64,000 nt of DNA from an uncultured Microbulbifer sp. (GTDB taxonomy: Bacteria > Pseudomonadota > Gammaproteobacteria > Pseudomonadales > Cellvibrionaceae). The notes under the pieces are model-generated. The model did no database searches and was not told the DNA's origin. It saw only the letters and a list, made by a program, of their open reading frames with translations. How positions within the stretch are numbered: position 1 is the stretch's first letter; the number at the start of each line of letters is the position of its first letter. Both the position numbers and the translations under genes were made by a program. Below, in pieces: positions 1 through 9,103 of the stretch. The stretch spans positions 124,001 to 188,000 of the forward strand of contig NZ_CANMKV010000002.1 in assembly GCF_947498635.1 (NCBI RefSeq), in the 5' to 3' direction.

Positions 1-359
1 GCAGCGACAGTGCGCACACCATCGAGAAACAGAGATTCGGGCACGGAGGGCATGCACAGCCGCTTGGCAGAATACGCCATACGCGCCGCATTTTTTTCAG
101 GGCGAAACAACGCAATGCTGCCAGCCGCTGTTCGATAAGCCTTCATACCCTCAAAGCACGACTGGGCGTAATGTAGGACCTTTGCCGCTGGATCTATGGT
201 CAGTGGAGCATAAGGAATTAATTCCCCCTGACTCCAGCAGCCGTCCTGACAGACTGCACGAAACATCACAGGGGCCATTGCCGTCCCGAAGCCCAATCTT
301 TCAGGTACTTCATATCCACGCAGACTCACGGCTACTTCGGGGTCGATATAGATGCTCAC
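1..359 (-). CDS. ilvE: Branched-chain amino acid aminotransferase, N-terminal part (cut by window edge)
   Basis: PLP-dependent transaminase of the class IV fold, last step of Val/Ile/Leu synthesis in the cytoplasm. Translating the minus strand from a GTG at 359 gives about 119 residues with the family's type II signature: FGTAMAPVMF, then LTIDPAAKVLHYAQS, CFEGMKAYR, IALFRPEKNAARM and SAKRLCMPSVPE. The family is usually about 340-365 residues, so two thirds lie left of the window. Start choice: GGAGAG at 370-365 sits five bases before the GTG; another in-frame GTG lies at 365. The catalytic lysine is outside the window. Family identity is firm from these motifs; the exact substrate range is inferred. 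Confidence 0.85.
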   Translation of the reverse strand, partial: MSIYIDPEVAVSLRGYEVPERLGFGTAMAPVMFRAVCQDGCWSQGELIPYAPLTIDPAAKVLHYAQSCFEGMKAYRTAAGSIALFRPEKNAARMAYSAKRLCMPSVPESLFLDGVRTVA

Positions 360-946
360 CGGCACTCTCCTCTCATTCGAATCGGCTGATTATGGCGCCT
401 GACGGTCAGCAATCCAAATGCACCACCCACAGGCCCCATTGCTTTAGTCATTTTCGCCCAATCAGCACCGCTCTCATAGGATGAAAGTCCAGTTAAAGCG
501 CTCCTAGTCCCTTCGCTTCGGGCTCAACGGATCGACACATAAATTTACCCAATAAACTTTTGGCACTTACTTACCGACCTTCAGCACTGTTATTTCTCTG
601 CAGCTGCTAAACCAAAAGGGTGGTCGCAGGCATGCCGGTAACTCTTTCACCGGTTGGTTGAAGTCTCCGTCACAATCCCTCTGATGACAGACTGTGCTGG
701 CTATACTGTTTAATACGCAGCCAGGAGCGCAAAAATAAGCATCCGGATGCGTCTTCTCTGATCGGCCAAAGAGCAAAATCTATCGTGGCCACAGGGTAGT
801 AACAGAACCACATTTCAGGAGAGAGCTTCCACCATATCAGCCGGTTTACCGGCGATCGGGCGGAGACGAGATCCACACCCTGTGTGACGGCTATGGCCTA
901 TTGCACAGCTGTGGGCAAAGTAAACCGGAATGGAAGTGGTTCAATC
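360..946. other. Intergenic region between divergent ilvE-like and TPR/TonB genes
   Basis: About 590 bases between two divergent genes. Short open frames on the minus strand here show no recognisable domain or Shine-Dalgarno signal. It must hold the promoters of both flanking genes; a TATACT hexamer lies near 700 but without a convincing -35 partner. In-frame upstream starts of the next gene (GTG 884, ATG 893) fall inside this stretch. Confidence 0.5.
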
Positions 947-2242
947 GTGACACAGATAGATACCAGCAATCGCCTTGCTATCGGCTTGATGTTTACAGCC
1001 ACAGCACTGCTGTGTAACAGCGCCATTGCCGCAGATGACGCCACTGTAAGCCAGCACTCAAAAGCCCCTCCCCAGGCTTTTATTGAAGCTGCCTCCAAAC
1101 CCCTGAAAAAAACCCGAAGACAACTGCGCCCCTCTGAAGCCGTCGACTATTATCGCGAACGAATCGAAGAACTGGAGGCCGAACATGGCGCATACGGTGT
1201 CGGTATTGATGAACAATTACTAGGACTGGCTACCGCATTGCAAAAAGCCGGTGCGCACGACGAAGCCGCCAGCGAATTCCGCCGCGCAATGTTGGTTAAC
1301 CGGGTGAATGAAGGGCTGTATTCCCTCAGCCAGATCCCAATGATTGAGCGGCTCATCGAAAGCCAGATAGCTCTAAATCAATGGGAGGACGCGAATGACA
1401 ACCAGCAGTACCTCTATTGGTTGTACGAAAAAAATTACGGCAAAAAAGATCCACGGATGTTACCGGTAATCAACAATTTGAGTCGCTGGCACCTTCAATC
1501 CTATGTTGAGAAAAAAGGCGAAACCCTAGTTGAACACCTGATCAGCGCCACCAAACTCTATACCCTCGCTGTCGACATTATCACTAAGAATTTCGGCTCC
1601 AATGATCTGCGTCTAGTAGATGCTTTGCGTGGATTAAAGGCCACCAATTATTACTTGGCCAGGTACAAGGGGGAGGCTCAGGCACCCCTTATCGTTAATA
1701 CCAGCTTTGGCGCAGGGCCCGATACCCATCAACGCAGTACGGTTGATCACTACCGTATGAAAAGTTTCAACACCGGCAAGAAGGCAATCACTCGACTTGT
1801 CGATGTTTACCAGAGAAATCCCAAATCGCCACCAGCCGCATCCGCCAAAGCCAAAGTTGAATTGGGTGACTGGTACATGATGTTCAATAAATGGCACTCC
1901 GCCCGGCGGACTTACGGTGAGGCTTATCAGGCCCTTTGGGATAACGGCGCATCCAGAGATGAAATTCAGGATATTTTTGGCCGCCCGATAGCTCTTCCCG
2001 CACTGCCCATACTGGAATCGGAGAGCAAGGCCCTGGCGAACTCACACATCACCGTTTCCTACGACGTTACCGCGTTTGGCAAAGCCCGCAACATCAAGAT
2101 CTTACGCTCCTACCCGTCGGACAAGGTACAGGTTCGCTCTAAAGTGCGAAAAATACTTAAACGCGCCAAATTTCGTCCGCGCTTTGAGGATGGTGAGGCG
2201 GTAGAAACCCGCGGCATTGTTCAGCGCTTTGTTTTTGATTGA
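947..2242 (+). CDS. Periplasmic TPR protein with TonB-like C-terminal domain
   Basis: Exported helical-repeat protein of about 431 residues. From a GTG at 947 (GGAAG ten bases upstream) the protein begins with a good signal peptide, hydrophobic core LAIGLMFTATALL and a cleavage site near AIAAD; starts at 884 or 893 would give an oddly long N-region. The middle is Ala/Leu-rich with TPR-like pairs (for example LGLATALQKAGAHDEAASEF). The last 70 residues (HITVSYDVTAFGKARNIKI through RAKFRPRFEDGEAVET) match the TonB C-terminal fold. There is no N-terminal TonB-type anchor or Pro-rich spacer, so it is a free periplasmic TonB-CTD protein rather than an energy transducer. It is the first gene of the 947-16179 cluster. 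Function unknown. Confidence 0.8.
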   Translation: MTQIDTSNRLAIGLMFTATALLCNSAIAADDATVSQHSKAPPQAFIEAASKPLKKTRRQLRPSEAVDYYRERIEELEAEHGAYGVGIDEQLLGLATALQKAGAHDEAASEFRRAMLVNRVNEGLYSLSQIPMIERLIESQIALNQWEDANDNQQYLYWLYEKNYGKKDPRMLPVINNLSRWHLQSYVEKKGETLVEHLISATKLYTLAVDIITKNFGSNDLRLVDALRGLKATNYYLARYKGEAQAPLIVNTSFGAGPDTHQRSTVDHYRMKSFNTGKKAITRLVDVYQRNPKSPPAASAKAKVELGDWYMMFNKWHSARRTYGEAYQALWDNGASRDEIQDIFGRPIALPALPILESESKALANSHITVSYDVTAFGKARNIKILRSYPSDKVQVRSKVRKILKRAKFRPRFEDGEAVETRGIVQRFVFD

Positions 2243-2409
2243 GGTTTTTTCGTCACAGCGATTAACTGGGGTTGTGGAGAGCGCGCAAATAATCAAATAA
2301 CAACTACTTTTAAATTTCCACACTAGCCATTTTCCGGGCAGCCAGGGAAACGCAGGTATTTTTTCCTGCGCCTCCCCGGCATAACGCCAAGCCCTTAAGG
2401 AGAAAAGAG

Positions 2410-3603
2410 ATGACAACTCGGAAAGCGGTACGAAAAAGTCACCGCCAGGGCATTAGCTGGCACACTCTGTTCTCTATCGCTGTATTGGCTTCAGTGGTTG
2501 CCGGATGCAAAAGCCAGCAAACCCAATCGCAACCACCGGCAGCGCCATCGATGCCCTCTTCCAGTTCTCAGTCGCAGTCTCAGTCTCAGTCTCAGTCTCA
2601 GTCTCAGTCTCAGTCTCAGTCTCAGTCTCAGAGCAGTGCCTCATCAAGCAGCAGTGCACAGAGCTCCAGCCAGTCACAATCAACCAGTAGCAGTAATAGG
2701 CAGTCCAGTAGCCGCTCTTCGAGCCAGCCCAGCGCTAATATGCCAACGGCGCAACGCGAATCACAGCAGAATTCCGGTACAGCATCCAGTGAAAAACAGC
2801 GCTCCTCCCGCGAGCGCTCAGCCGGCGAAAACATGCCAGAGGCCGATTCTCGCAGCCGCTCCCCCTCCTCCCCTACCTATAGTGATGCGCAGCAATCTGC
2901 AGAGGAACAGCGCATGCCGCCAGATCCTTCCTCTGGGGAAGAGGGCACCCCGCCAGAAGATATCGACTTTTCTGAGGAGGAGCAGGCAGCCTCCGCTTCC
3001 AGCGCTTCCTCTAGCAGCAGTTCGAATTCCTCAAGTAGCTCAGCCTCCAGCAGCAGTGCCAGCGCCGGGGGACAACCCGGCGACAGCGCCGCGCGCGCAG
3101 GTAGTGCCCCCAATGAATCTCCCCGCTCTACCGCGGAGAGAGTGGCTGATTTGGAGGGTCGCTTTGAATCCACCATGGTGAGCTACGACGGCATGATCCT
3201 GCGCGAACGCGACTATGTCCGCAACAGGCCAGGATCTACTGCGGGCGAGGCGGAAGAGGAAGCAATGGATGAAGCACCGCCCGGAGAATCGCTGGAAGAC
3301 TTGATTGAATCCGCCGAAGCCGAAATCCCAGCACCACCGGGAAGCGGATCGCCCAGCGGTGGTGGCCCACAACAGAACAATTCCAGCGGCCAGGTGACAG
3401 GCCCCGGCTTACCCGCAAAAGGCCGTCAGGGAGAATACAACCACAGTGGCTCTCCGCCAGTGGTGCCTGCAGATATTCCCAGTGGCACCGATGACGATGT
3501 GGTGGCCCGACAAATTCGTGAAGCGGCCACCCGGGAGAGCGACCCGGAGTTGCGAGAGAAACTCTGGGAAGAGTATCGAAAATATAAAAATGCGACGAAG
3601 TAG
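2410..3603 (+). CDS. Ser/Gln-rich low-complexity lipoprotein
   Basis: Predicted lipoprotein of 397 residues. The N-terminus has a basic region, a hydrophobic segment (TLFSIAVLASVV) and a lipobox ending AGC. After the lipidated Cys most of the chain is disordered Ser, Gln, Glu and Pro, including a (Gln-Ser)n run encoded by a hexanucleotide array and later poly-Ser blocks. The last 40 residues are ordered-looking and charged (VVARQIREAATRESDPELRE, then LWEEYRKYK), probably the functional tip. SD AAGGAGA precedes the ATG. It is 17 bases from the next lipoprotein gene. A long flexible tether between outer membrane and a partner is a reasonable inference, not shown. Confidence 0.75.
   Translation: MTTRKAVRKSHRQGISWHTLFSIAVLASVVAGCKSQQTQSQPPAAPSMPSSSSQSQSQSQSQSQSQSQSQSQSQSSASSSSSAQSSSQSQSTSSSNRQSSSRSSSQPSANMPTAQRESQQNSGTASSEKQRSSRERSAGENMPEADSRSRSPSSPTYSDAQQSAEEQRMPPDPSSGEEGTPPEDIDFSEEEQAASASSASSSSSSNSSSSSASSSSASAGGQPGDSAARAGSAPNESPRSTAERVADLEGRFESTMVSYDGMILRERDYVRNRPGSTAGEAEEEAMDEAPPGESLEDLIESAEAEIPAPPGSGSPSGGGPQQNNSSGQVTGPGLPAKGRQGEYNHSGSPPVVPADIPSGTDDDVVARQIREAATRESDPELREKLWEEYRKYKNATK
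2569..2631 (+). repeat. Hexanucleotide tandem repeat (CAGTCT)n coding for Gln-Ser
   Basis: One imperfect unit (CAGTCG, 2569-2574) is followed by nine perfect CAGTCT units and a final CAG. The unit is six bases and sits in frame, so gain or loss of units changes the lipoprotein by Gln-Ser dipeptides without breaking the frame. The near-perfect DNA identity, beyond what the protein requires, points to recent slippage. Confidence 0.95.
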
Positions 3604-3620
3604 TTATAGAGGACGCATAG

Positions 3621-4847
3621 ATGGCACTTTTAACTCACAGCAATTTTGGCAGTCTGCTGACAACACAACGCGTCATTCTGTTTACGGGAATACTACTCGC
3701 AATTCTGTTTAGCGGGTGTACCACGACAGAGGTGCGCACCACGGCATTTACCCCCCTCACAATTGAGGATAAAAATATTGCAGAAGAGCGCCTGCTCGAT
3801 GTAGGCGTTATTCAGTTTGACCCAGGCATTGAAGGTATTGAAGTCGATGAGGACACTCTGATTTTTCCAGAGTTACGTCAAGCCGAATCCCGATTTATAG
3901 CCGTGACCCTAGCCGACTCGCTACAATCAAGCCTCGGCTGGGGCGCTGTGAGGGTGATCCCCTCAGCCCGCACCAATATCGATGTGACTATTTCTGGGAG
4001 GATCCTACAGTCCGACGGGGAAACGCTCACAATGGAAGTTACCGTAACGGATTCCCGTGGTCAGCGTTGGTTCACGAAAGAGTATTCTGAGTACGCATCG
4101 CACTACGCCTATGATCGCAAGCATCCTACCGAGGGCGATGCCTTCCAGGGAATCTATAATCGGGTTTCCAATGACATGCTCGAATATCGCCAAGGTTTAT
4201 CCAACGAACAAATTGTCGAGATACGTACAATTTCTGAAATGCGCTTTGCCAGAAGCTTTTCACCAGAGGCATTCAATCGCTACCTGCAGCAAAGCCAGGA
4301 GGGTATCTACTCCCTAAGTGCTCTGCCTGCAGAAAATGACCCCATGCTCGAGAGAGTGCGAAAAATTCGTGAGCGCGACTATTTATTTGTAGACACTCTA
4401 CAGGAGTACTACGGAACCTTTGCTAAAACAATGGAAGTTCCCTATCAGGAATGGCGTGCGCGCAGCTATGAAGAAGTACGGCAAATGCGTGAGCTGAAAC
4501 GCAAAGCCCGCAACCACACCATTATGGGTGCCGCCGCCATTATCGGCGGCATCGCCGCGGCAGGCGCCGGCGGTGGCAGCGCTCAGGCAGCGGGTCAAGT
4601 CGGCATTGGTGCAGGCGGTTACCTGATAAAAAGTGGCTTCGATCGTCGTGCTGACGCCAAGATGCATTTAGAGGCATTGCAAGAATTAGGTGATTCCATG
4701 GAGGCGGAAGTAGAGCCACAGATCGTCGAGCTTGAGGACCGCACAGTAACCCTAAGTGGATCGGTTGAAAATCAGTATCGACAGTGGCGAGAAATTTTAA
4801 AGGAAATTTACGAAGCTGAAACCGCTTCTTCCGAAACCAAAATATGA
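3621..4847 (+). CDS. Lipoprotein with glycine-zipper segment
   Basis: 408-residue predicted lipoprotein: hydrophobic stretch VILFTGILLAILF then lipobox SGC with Cys33. The N-terminal third (LLDVGVIQFDPGIEG, FPELRQAESRFIAVTLADSL, WGAVRVIP) looks like the alpha/beta fold of small envelope lipoproteins of the GNA1162/CsgG type, a weak inference. A charged helical middle follows, then a striking Gly/Ala-rich hydrophobic block at about residues 297-340 (IMGAAAIIGGIAAAGAGGG and GQVGIGAGGYLIKSGF), a glycine-zipper pattern typical of membrane-inserting or oligomerising segments. SD GAGG precedes the ATG. No named family recognised. Confidence 0.7.
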   Translation: MALLTHSNFGSLLTTQRVILFTGILLAILFSGCTTTEVRTTAFTPLTIEDKNIAEERLLDVGVIQFDPGIEGIEVDEDTLIFPELRQAESRFIAVTLADSLQSSLGWGAVRVIPSARTNIDVTISGRILQSDGETLTMEVTVTDSRGQRWFTKEYSEYASHYAYDRKHPTEGDAFQGIYNRVSNDMLEYRQGLSNEQIVEIRTISEMRFARSFSPEAFNRYLQQSQEGIYSLSALPAENDPMLERVRKIRERDYLFVDTLQEYYGTFAKTMEVPYQEWRARSYEEVRQMRELKRKARNHTIMGAAAIIGGIAAAGAGGGSAQAAGQVGIGAGGYLIKSGFDRRADAKMHLEALQELGDSMEAEVEPQIVELEDRTVTLSGSVENQYRQWREILKEIYEAETASSETKI

Positions 4848-4942
4848 AATTTTACGCATTATTGAGGTAAATCCATTCATTTTTACATTTTGCAAACACC
4901 CAAGATCTTCACCGGGTAACTGAATAACACGGCGGAACCACT

Positions 4943-6496
4943 ATGCAGCACCGCAATAACGCCAAGGAAGATTCAACTCCAATCGAGCCCGCTGAATTTA
5001 GTTTTGGCGGTGAGGGAGCTCGCACACCAACACGTACTGTTCAGCACGCAGAAAAGCGCAACAAAGACAGTTCCTACTGGCCCCTTATACTTGGAACAAT
5101 TATGTTCAGCGGATTAGTGGGGGTCTTTTGGGGGTTACCACAAATTGTAGAAACGCCAAAATTACAGTCCGATGAAACGGTATCTGCAACAGCGCAGAAT
5201 AAGCCAGAAGAAAGTCCCATACCGGCTTCTCCTTATTCAGATGCCGAAATCATGCAACAGCGCAGAGATGTGCAAAAAATATTGCAAGACATTCTCGTGC
5301 TTAAGGAGGAACTACAGGAGCGTCAAGTAGAAGTGTGGGCTTTTGAGGATTTTTACGCAGCTGAAGATCTAGCCCTTAAAGCCGATAGTATCTATCGCAA
5401 ACGGCAATTTATGCAGGCCCTGGAAAAATACCAGGAATCTCTGCAAGCATTGGAAACACTGCGTGATAGCATCCCTGAGCGTATAGAGACACACCTCGCG
5501 GAAGGCAATCGGGCGCTGGACACAGGGCATCTCGATGCGGCCATTGATGAGTTCAACCTGGTACTGACCATCTCAAGAGATCACCCCAGAGGTCTTAAAG
5601 GGCTGGAGCGTTCCGATACATTACCATTAGTCTGGTGGTCGTTTATTCAGGGCAAACAAGCCTATCTGGATTCCGATTTAGATCTAGCAAAATCATCCTT
5701 GAAAAAAGCACTGTCTATAGACCCAAAAACTGTCCCAGCCCAGGCTTTGCTGGCAAAGGTAGAGATGGAAATAACGGAGAGGGACTATAAGGAAGCGATG
5801 TCCGAGGGCTATGCCGCCATCGCTGACAAGAAATACAACTCCGCCAAACAGTTTTTTAATCAGGCACAAGCATTAAAACCCAAAGCCAAGGCGCCAGTAA
5901 TTGGCCTAAAGCAGGCACGCAATGGCGTCGAACGGGAAAAAATTAACAAACTATTGAGTTTGGCACGCTCACATGAGGAAAAAGAAGATTGGCACGATGC
6001 TCTGAGTAGCTATACAACTTTGCTCAAAAAAGATGGGAGCCTGGTTACTGCCGTAACCGGTAAAGCAAGAGCCTCTGCCAGGGCAAAATTAGATGACCAA
6101 TTACAAGAACTGCTCAAGGATCCCCTCACCTTAAGCGAAGGCAAACGCAATCATTTTGCTCGCAAGGTACTCGCAGATGCAAGAAAGGTGAAATCACAAA
6201 CACCGCGCCTGGCCACCCAAATAGAAAACCTGGAAAATGCGCTCACCCAATCCCTGATACCACTTCCCGTGCGCTTTAAATCTGACCGAAGCACCAGTGT
6301 CACAATTTACCATGTTGGAAGGCTCGGTAATTTCGACCAGCGCGAAATTGCCTTAAAACCCGGTCGTTATACCGCGGTAGGCACCCGCGAAGGATATCGT
6401 GATGTCCGTCGTGAATTTATTGTAAAGCCAGGAAAACCTGTCACAGAAGTTGTTATTCAATGCGCCGAGAAAGTAAACGGCGCTAATAATAGCTAA
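4943..6496 (+). CDS. Membrane-anchored TPR protein with PEGA-like C-terminus
   Basis: 517 residues. About 45 cytoplasmic residues are followed by one transmembrane helix (WPLILGTIMFSGLVGVFWGL, residues 46-65), then a short coiled coil (MQQRRDVQKILQDILVLKEE) and at least five TPR-like helical hairpins (ALEKYQESLQALETL, AIDEFNLVLTISRDHPRG, AKSSLKKALSIDPKTVPAQ, AKQFFNQAQALKPKAKAP, ALSSYTTLLKKDGSLV). The end (ALKPGRYTAVGTREGYRDV) has the beta-rich PEGA pattern found repeatedly in the next gene. Topology is N-in, with the repeats in the periplasm. Inferred role: scaffold of the complex encoded here. Confidence 0.75.
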   Translation: MQHRNNAKEDSTPIEPAEFSFGGEGARTPTRTVQHAEKRNKDSSYWPLILGTIMFSGLVGVFWGLPQIVETPKLQSDETVSATAQNKPEESPIPASPYSDAEIMQQRRDVQKILQDILVLKEELQERQVEVWAFEDFYAAEDLALKADSIYRKRQFMQALEKYQESLQALETLRDSIPERIETHLAEGNRALDTGHLDAAIDEFNLVLTISRDHPRGLKGLERSDTLPLVWWSFIQGKQAYLDSDLDLAKSSLKKALSIDPKTVPAQALLAKVEMEITERDYKEAMSEGYAAIADKKYNSAKQFFNQAQALKPKAKAPVIGLKQARNGVEREKINKLLSLARSHEEKEDWHDALSSYTTLLKKDGSLVTAVTGKARASARAKLDDQLQELLKDPLTLSEGKRNHFARKVLADARKVKSQTPRLATQIENLENALTQSLIPLPVRFKSDRSTSVTIYHVGRLGNFDQREIALKPGRYTAVGTREGYRDVRREFIVKPGKPVTEVVIQCAEKVNGANNS

Positions 6497-6560
6497 ATGC
6501 TCGAACCCATAAGGCGAAAGAAAATCTAATAAACAGATATTCGCATAGGGTCTGTCTTGA

Positions 6561-6580
6561 AATGAATCATCAGATTCATT
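6561..6580. promoter_or_regulatory. Short perfect inverted repeat in the 6497-6771 gap
   Basis: AATGAATC, four-base spacer ATCA, then GATTCATT: a perfect 8-base inverted repeat in the only gap longer than 170 bases inside the cluster. It could be an operator or a weak hairpin ahead of an internal promoter. No T-run follows, so termination is unlikely. Confidence 0.35.
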
Positions 6581-6771
6581 CATAGGACAAGAAGTGTTCT
6601 GTGACAAACGGCTCGCTGATTGCCGTCTCTCCGGTACCAGCGAGCTAAGCTTTATTGCACACAGAAAAGCATCCACCCAAGCTTTGGTATCCACAACACA
6701 ATAGAGTGTGATCGGCCGATATCAGGGTTATTGCGATAACTCCATAATGAAACAGCAATAGGGAAGCATAA

Positions 6772-8862
6772 ATGGCAGTAAAAGAGGCAGTACCTGCCCA
6801 AGATGAGAAATCTGCAATCGATGACTCCCCACTCATCGAACCTATAGGGTTTACGCCTGTTCAGATCAACTCAACCCGCACGCGCTTATTTTTCACGAGG
6901 CGTGCCCTGATGGTGGCGGCCTGTTTATTGTTGAGCCTCTTAGTACTGATCTATTTAGTTATCGCACGCTCCCTTATTTTTGAGACTCAGCCGAATAACG
7001 CAGAAATCAGCATCAGTGGTTTTGCCTTGCCACTTGGGGATGGGCACCTGGTATTACCAGGTAACTACAGTTACACCATCAGCGCAGATGGTTACCTTTC
7101 CAAAAGTGGCGAGGTGGAAGTCAGTAGTGATGGGCACAGCCGCCACACTGTGACTCTGGAAAAACTTCCCGGCCACCTGCAAGTGGAGACTGATCCGTCC
7201 GTACCGGTTAAGGTATTAATCAATGGCAGCGAGGTCCCCAATAAAAACGGACTGGTTGAAAACCTAAGTCCGGGCGGGCTGCGGGTTACCGTACTCTCCG
7301 ATCGCTACCTGCCTTTTACCCGTGAAATTAAAATTGAAGGGCTTGACAACACTTATCGACTGGCAGCCAATCTCCGCCCGGCCTGGGCCAATATCCGGAT
7401 TAGCAGTAATCCTCCAGGTGCCACAGTCAGCGCCAATGGAAAAGTGTTAGGCACCACCCCCCTCAATACAGAGCTAGTCCAAGGCGATAGGGTTGTCTCT
7501 ATTTCCCTACCAGAGCATAAAACTGTCGATGTACCTGTGGCTGTTACTGCGGGTGTGGATCAAACTCTTCCCACGGTGAATCTCGGACCCGCCGATGGTC
7601 TGCTACGGGTGGTTACCACCCCCGAGGGCGCGGGCGTTACCGTTGATGGTGAATTTCGTGGTCACACTCCACTGGAGCTCGAGCTGACATCGGGGAAAAT
7701 TCACCGCTTACGTTTTTTTAAGGATGGCTATGCATCGATTGAGCATACCGTAGATCTATCCGCCGGCATGGAGCGCGACCTCAATGTCAATTTAAACGCA
7801 GTGTATGGCAGGGTATACGTAACAAGTGTCCCCTCTGATGCAGAAGTGTACATTGATGGACAGTACGCTGGTAAAAGCGGCCAGACGTTCAACCTCCCCG
7901 CCAAAAGTCACAATATTGAGGTACGTAAAAACGGCTATAAAGCCTTCGATACCAAGGTAATACCCAGCGCCAAATTGGAACAGACCGTACGGGCCGTATT
8001 ATTGACCAGAGAGCAGGCTCGCTGGCAACAGGTTCCCTCTAGTTATCGTCACGGCGCAGGAGGGACCATGAAATTGATGCGACCCAATGCCGTATTTACT
8101 ATGGGTTCCTCACGTCGTGAACAGGGACGCCGAGCCAATGAGGTAATGCGCCAGGTTTCTCTCAACCGCCCTTTTTATATCGGAGCCACTGAGGTTACCA
8201 ACCGTGAATTTCGCCGCTTTAAACGCATGCATACCTCTCGACATGTCAACGGGATAAGCCTGGATAATGACAACCTCCCCGTTGTGAGTATCAGCTGGAT
8301 TGATGCCGCCCTATTCTGCAATTGGCTCAGTGATCGCGATGGCCTAGCACCGGTTTATCTCACCGAGCGTGGACGCATCGTAGGTTTTGATTCTGCGGCA
8401 GATGGCTATCGCCTACCCACAGAAGCCGAGTGGGCCTGGTTGGCCCGCTATGATAAAGGCACCATGCGCAAATACCCCTGGGGCAACGAACTCCCTATCG
8501 GTGCCAACTCCGGAAACTACGCCGATAGTCACGCAGCCAAACTAGTACCGGCTGTTTTACGTACCTATAGCGATCGCTATGCCGCAACAGCGCCGGTTGG
8601 TAGTTACAGCCCGAACCCCCTCGGTATTTATGACCTGGGCGGCAATGTTTCAGAGTGGATTCACGATCTTTATACCATTGGCACTGGGCTCTCATCGCGC
8701 CTGGAAGAAAACCCGGTGGGGCCTCAGGATGGTGACTACCATGTAATTCGCGGCTCCAGTTGGCGACATTCAGGTTTGACCGAATTACGGCTTTCTTACC
8801 GCGACTATGGTGAAGGTCCTCGCAATGATATTGGTTTCAGAGTGGCGCGCTGGATCAATTAA
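6772..8862 (+). CDS. PEGA-repeat / formylglycine-generating-enzyme-like (SUMF1) membrane protein
   Basis: 696 residues. A cytoplasmic N-terminus of about 44 residues, one transmembrane helix (ALMVAACLLLSLLVLIYLVI, 45-64), then five PEGA-type beta repeats to about residue 400 (for example ISSNPPGATVSANGKVLGTT, TTPEGAGVTVDGEFRGHTPL, TSVPSDAEVYIDGQYAGK). Residues about 425-696 are an FGE/SUMF1 domain: EVTNREFRRF, YRLPTEAEWAWLARY, YPWGNE, GIYDLGGNVSEWIHDLY, VIRGSSWRH, NDIGFRVAR. The cysteine pair that makes true FGE an oxidase is absent where expected (RGSSWRHSGLTELRLSYRD), so a structural or ligand-binding role is more likely than sulfatase maturation. SD GGGAAG. Ends nine bases before the next gene. 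Confidence 0.88.
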   Translation: MAVKEAVPAQDEKSAIDDSPLIEPIGFTPVQINSTRTRLFFTRRALMVAACLLLSLLVLIYLVIARSLIFETQPNNAEISISGFALPLGDGHLVLPGNYSYTISADGYLSKSGEVEVSSDGHSRHTVTLEKLPGHLQVETDPSVPVKVLINGSEVPNKNGLVENLSPGGLRVTVLSDRYLPFTREIKIEGLDNTYRLAANLRPAWANIRISSNPPGATVSANGKVLGTTPLNTELVQGDRVVSISLPEHKTVDVPVAVTAGVDQTLPTVNLGPADGLLRVVTTPEGAGVTVDGEFRGHTPLELELTSGKIHRLRFFKDGYASIEHTVDLSAGMERDLNVNLNAVYGRVYVTSVPSDAEVYIDGQYAGKSGQTFNLPAKSHNIEVRKNGYKAFDTKVIPSAKLEQTVRAVLLTREQARWQQVPSSYRHGAGGTMKLMRPNAVFTMGSSRREQGRRANEVMRQVSLNRPFYIGATEVTNREFRRFKRMHTSRHVNGISLDNDNLPVVSISWIDAALFCNWLSDRDGLAPVYLTERGRIVGFDSAADGYRLPTEAEWAWLARYDKGTMRKYPWGNELPIGANSGNYADSHAAKLVPAVLRTYSDRYAATAPVGSYSPNPLGIYDLGGNVSEWIHDLYTIGTGLSSRLEENPVGPQDGDYHVIRGSSWRHSGLTELRLSYRDYGEGPRNDIGFRVARWIN

Positions 8863-8871
8863 GGGAAAAAC

Positions 8872-9081
8872 ATGTTTAGGATCCTTTTAATACTCATCAC
8901 TTTTTTTTCAGCATATTTGGTTGCTGAGGAACAGCAAGACAACGATAAAATTTCTGTTGCTCAGGTGAATAAAGAAAAACCAGACAAAAATAAAAATAAG
9001 CGCCGCAGTAATTCTGACGACTACAAATCCTCAGAGGAGATATCCGAGGATTTATCCGTTGCCTATCCAGTGGACATTTAG
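8872..9081 (+). CDS. Small exported protein
   Basis: 69 residues: an N-terminal hydrophobic segment (FRILLILITFFSAYLVA) that reads as a signal peptide, then a short highly charged tail rich in Lys, Asp, Glu and Ser. It sits between the PEGA/FGE gene (nine bases) and the channel gene (22 bases), with GGGAAAAA before the ATG. No family recognised. Its position suggests an accessory subunit of the same complex; a transcribed linker with little function is the alternative. Confidence 0.55.
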   Translation: MFRILLILITFFSAYLVAEEQQDNDKISVAQVNKEKPDKNKNKRRSNSDDYKSSEEISEDLSVAYPVDI

Positions 9082-9103
9082 AGAAGCAGCCAAGAGCACC
9101 ATC

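Noticed and set aside
182-484. Plus-strand open frame near the left edge
   Set aside because: Opposite the aminotransferase coding frame, which has clear family motifs.
2569-2631. CRISPR-like repetition
   Set aside because: Units are six bases without spacers; it is a simple coding microsatellite.
2498-3181. Overlapping plus-strand frame of 227 codons in the lipoprotein gene
   Set aside because: Arises from the CAGTCT repeat, open in several frames; lacks signal peptide and known sequence.
6772-8862. True formylglycine-generating (sulfatase-maturing) enzyme
   Set aside because: Catalytic Cys residues are missing and no sulfatase gene is nearby.
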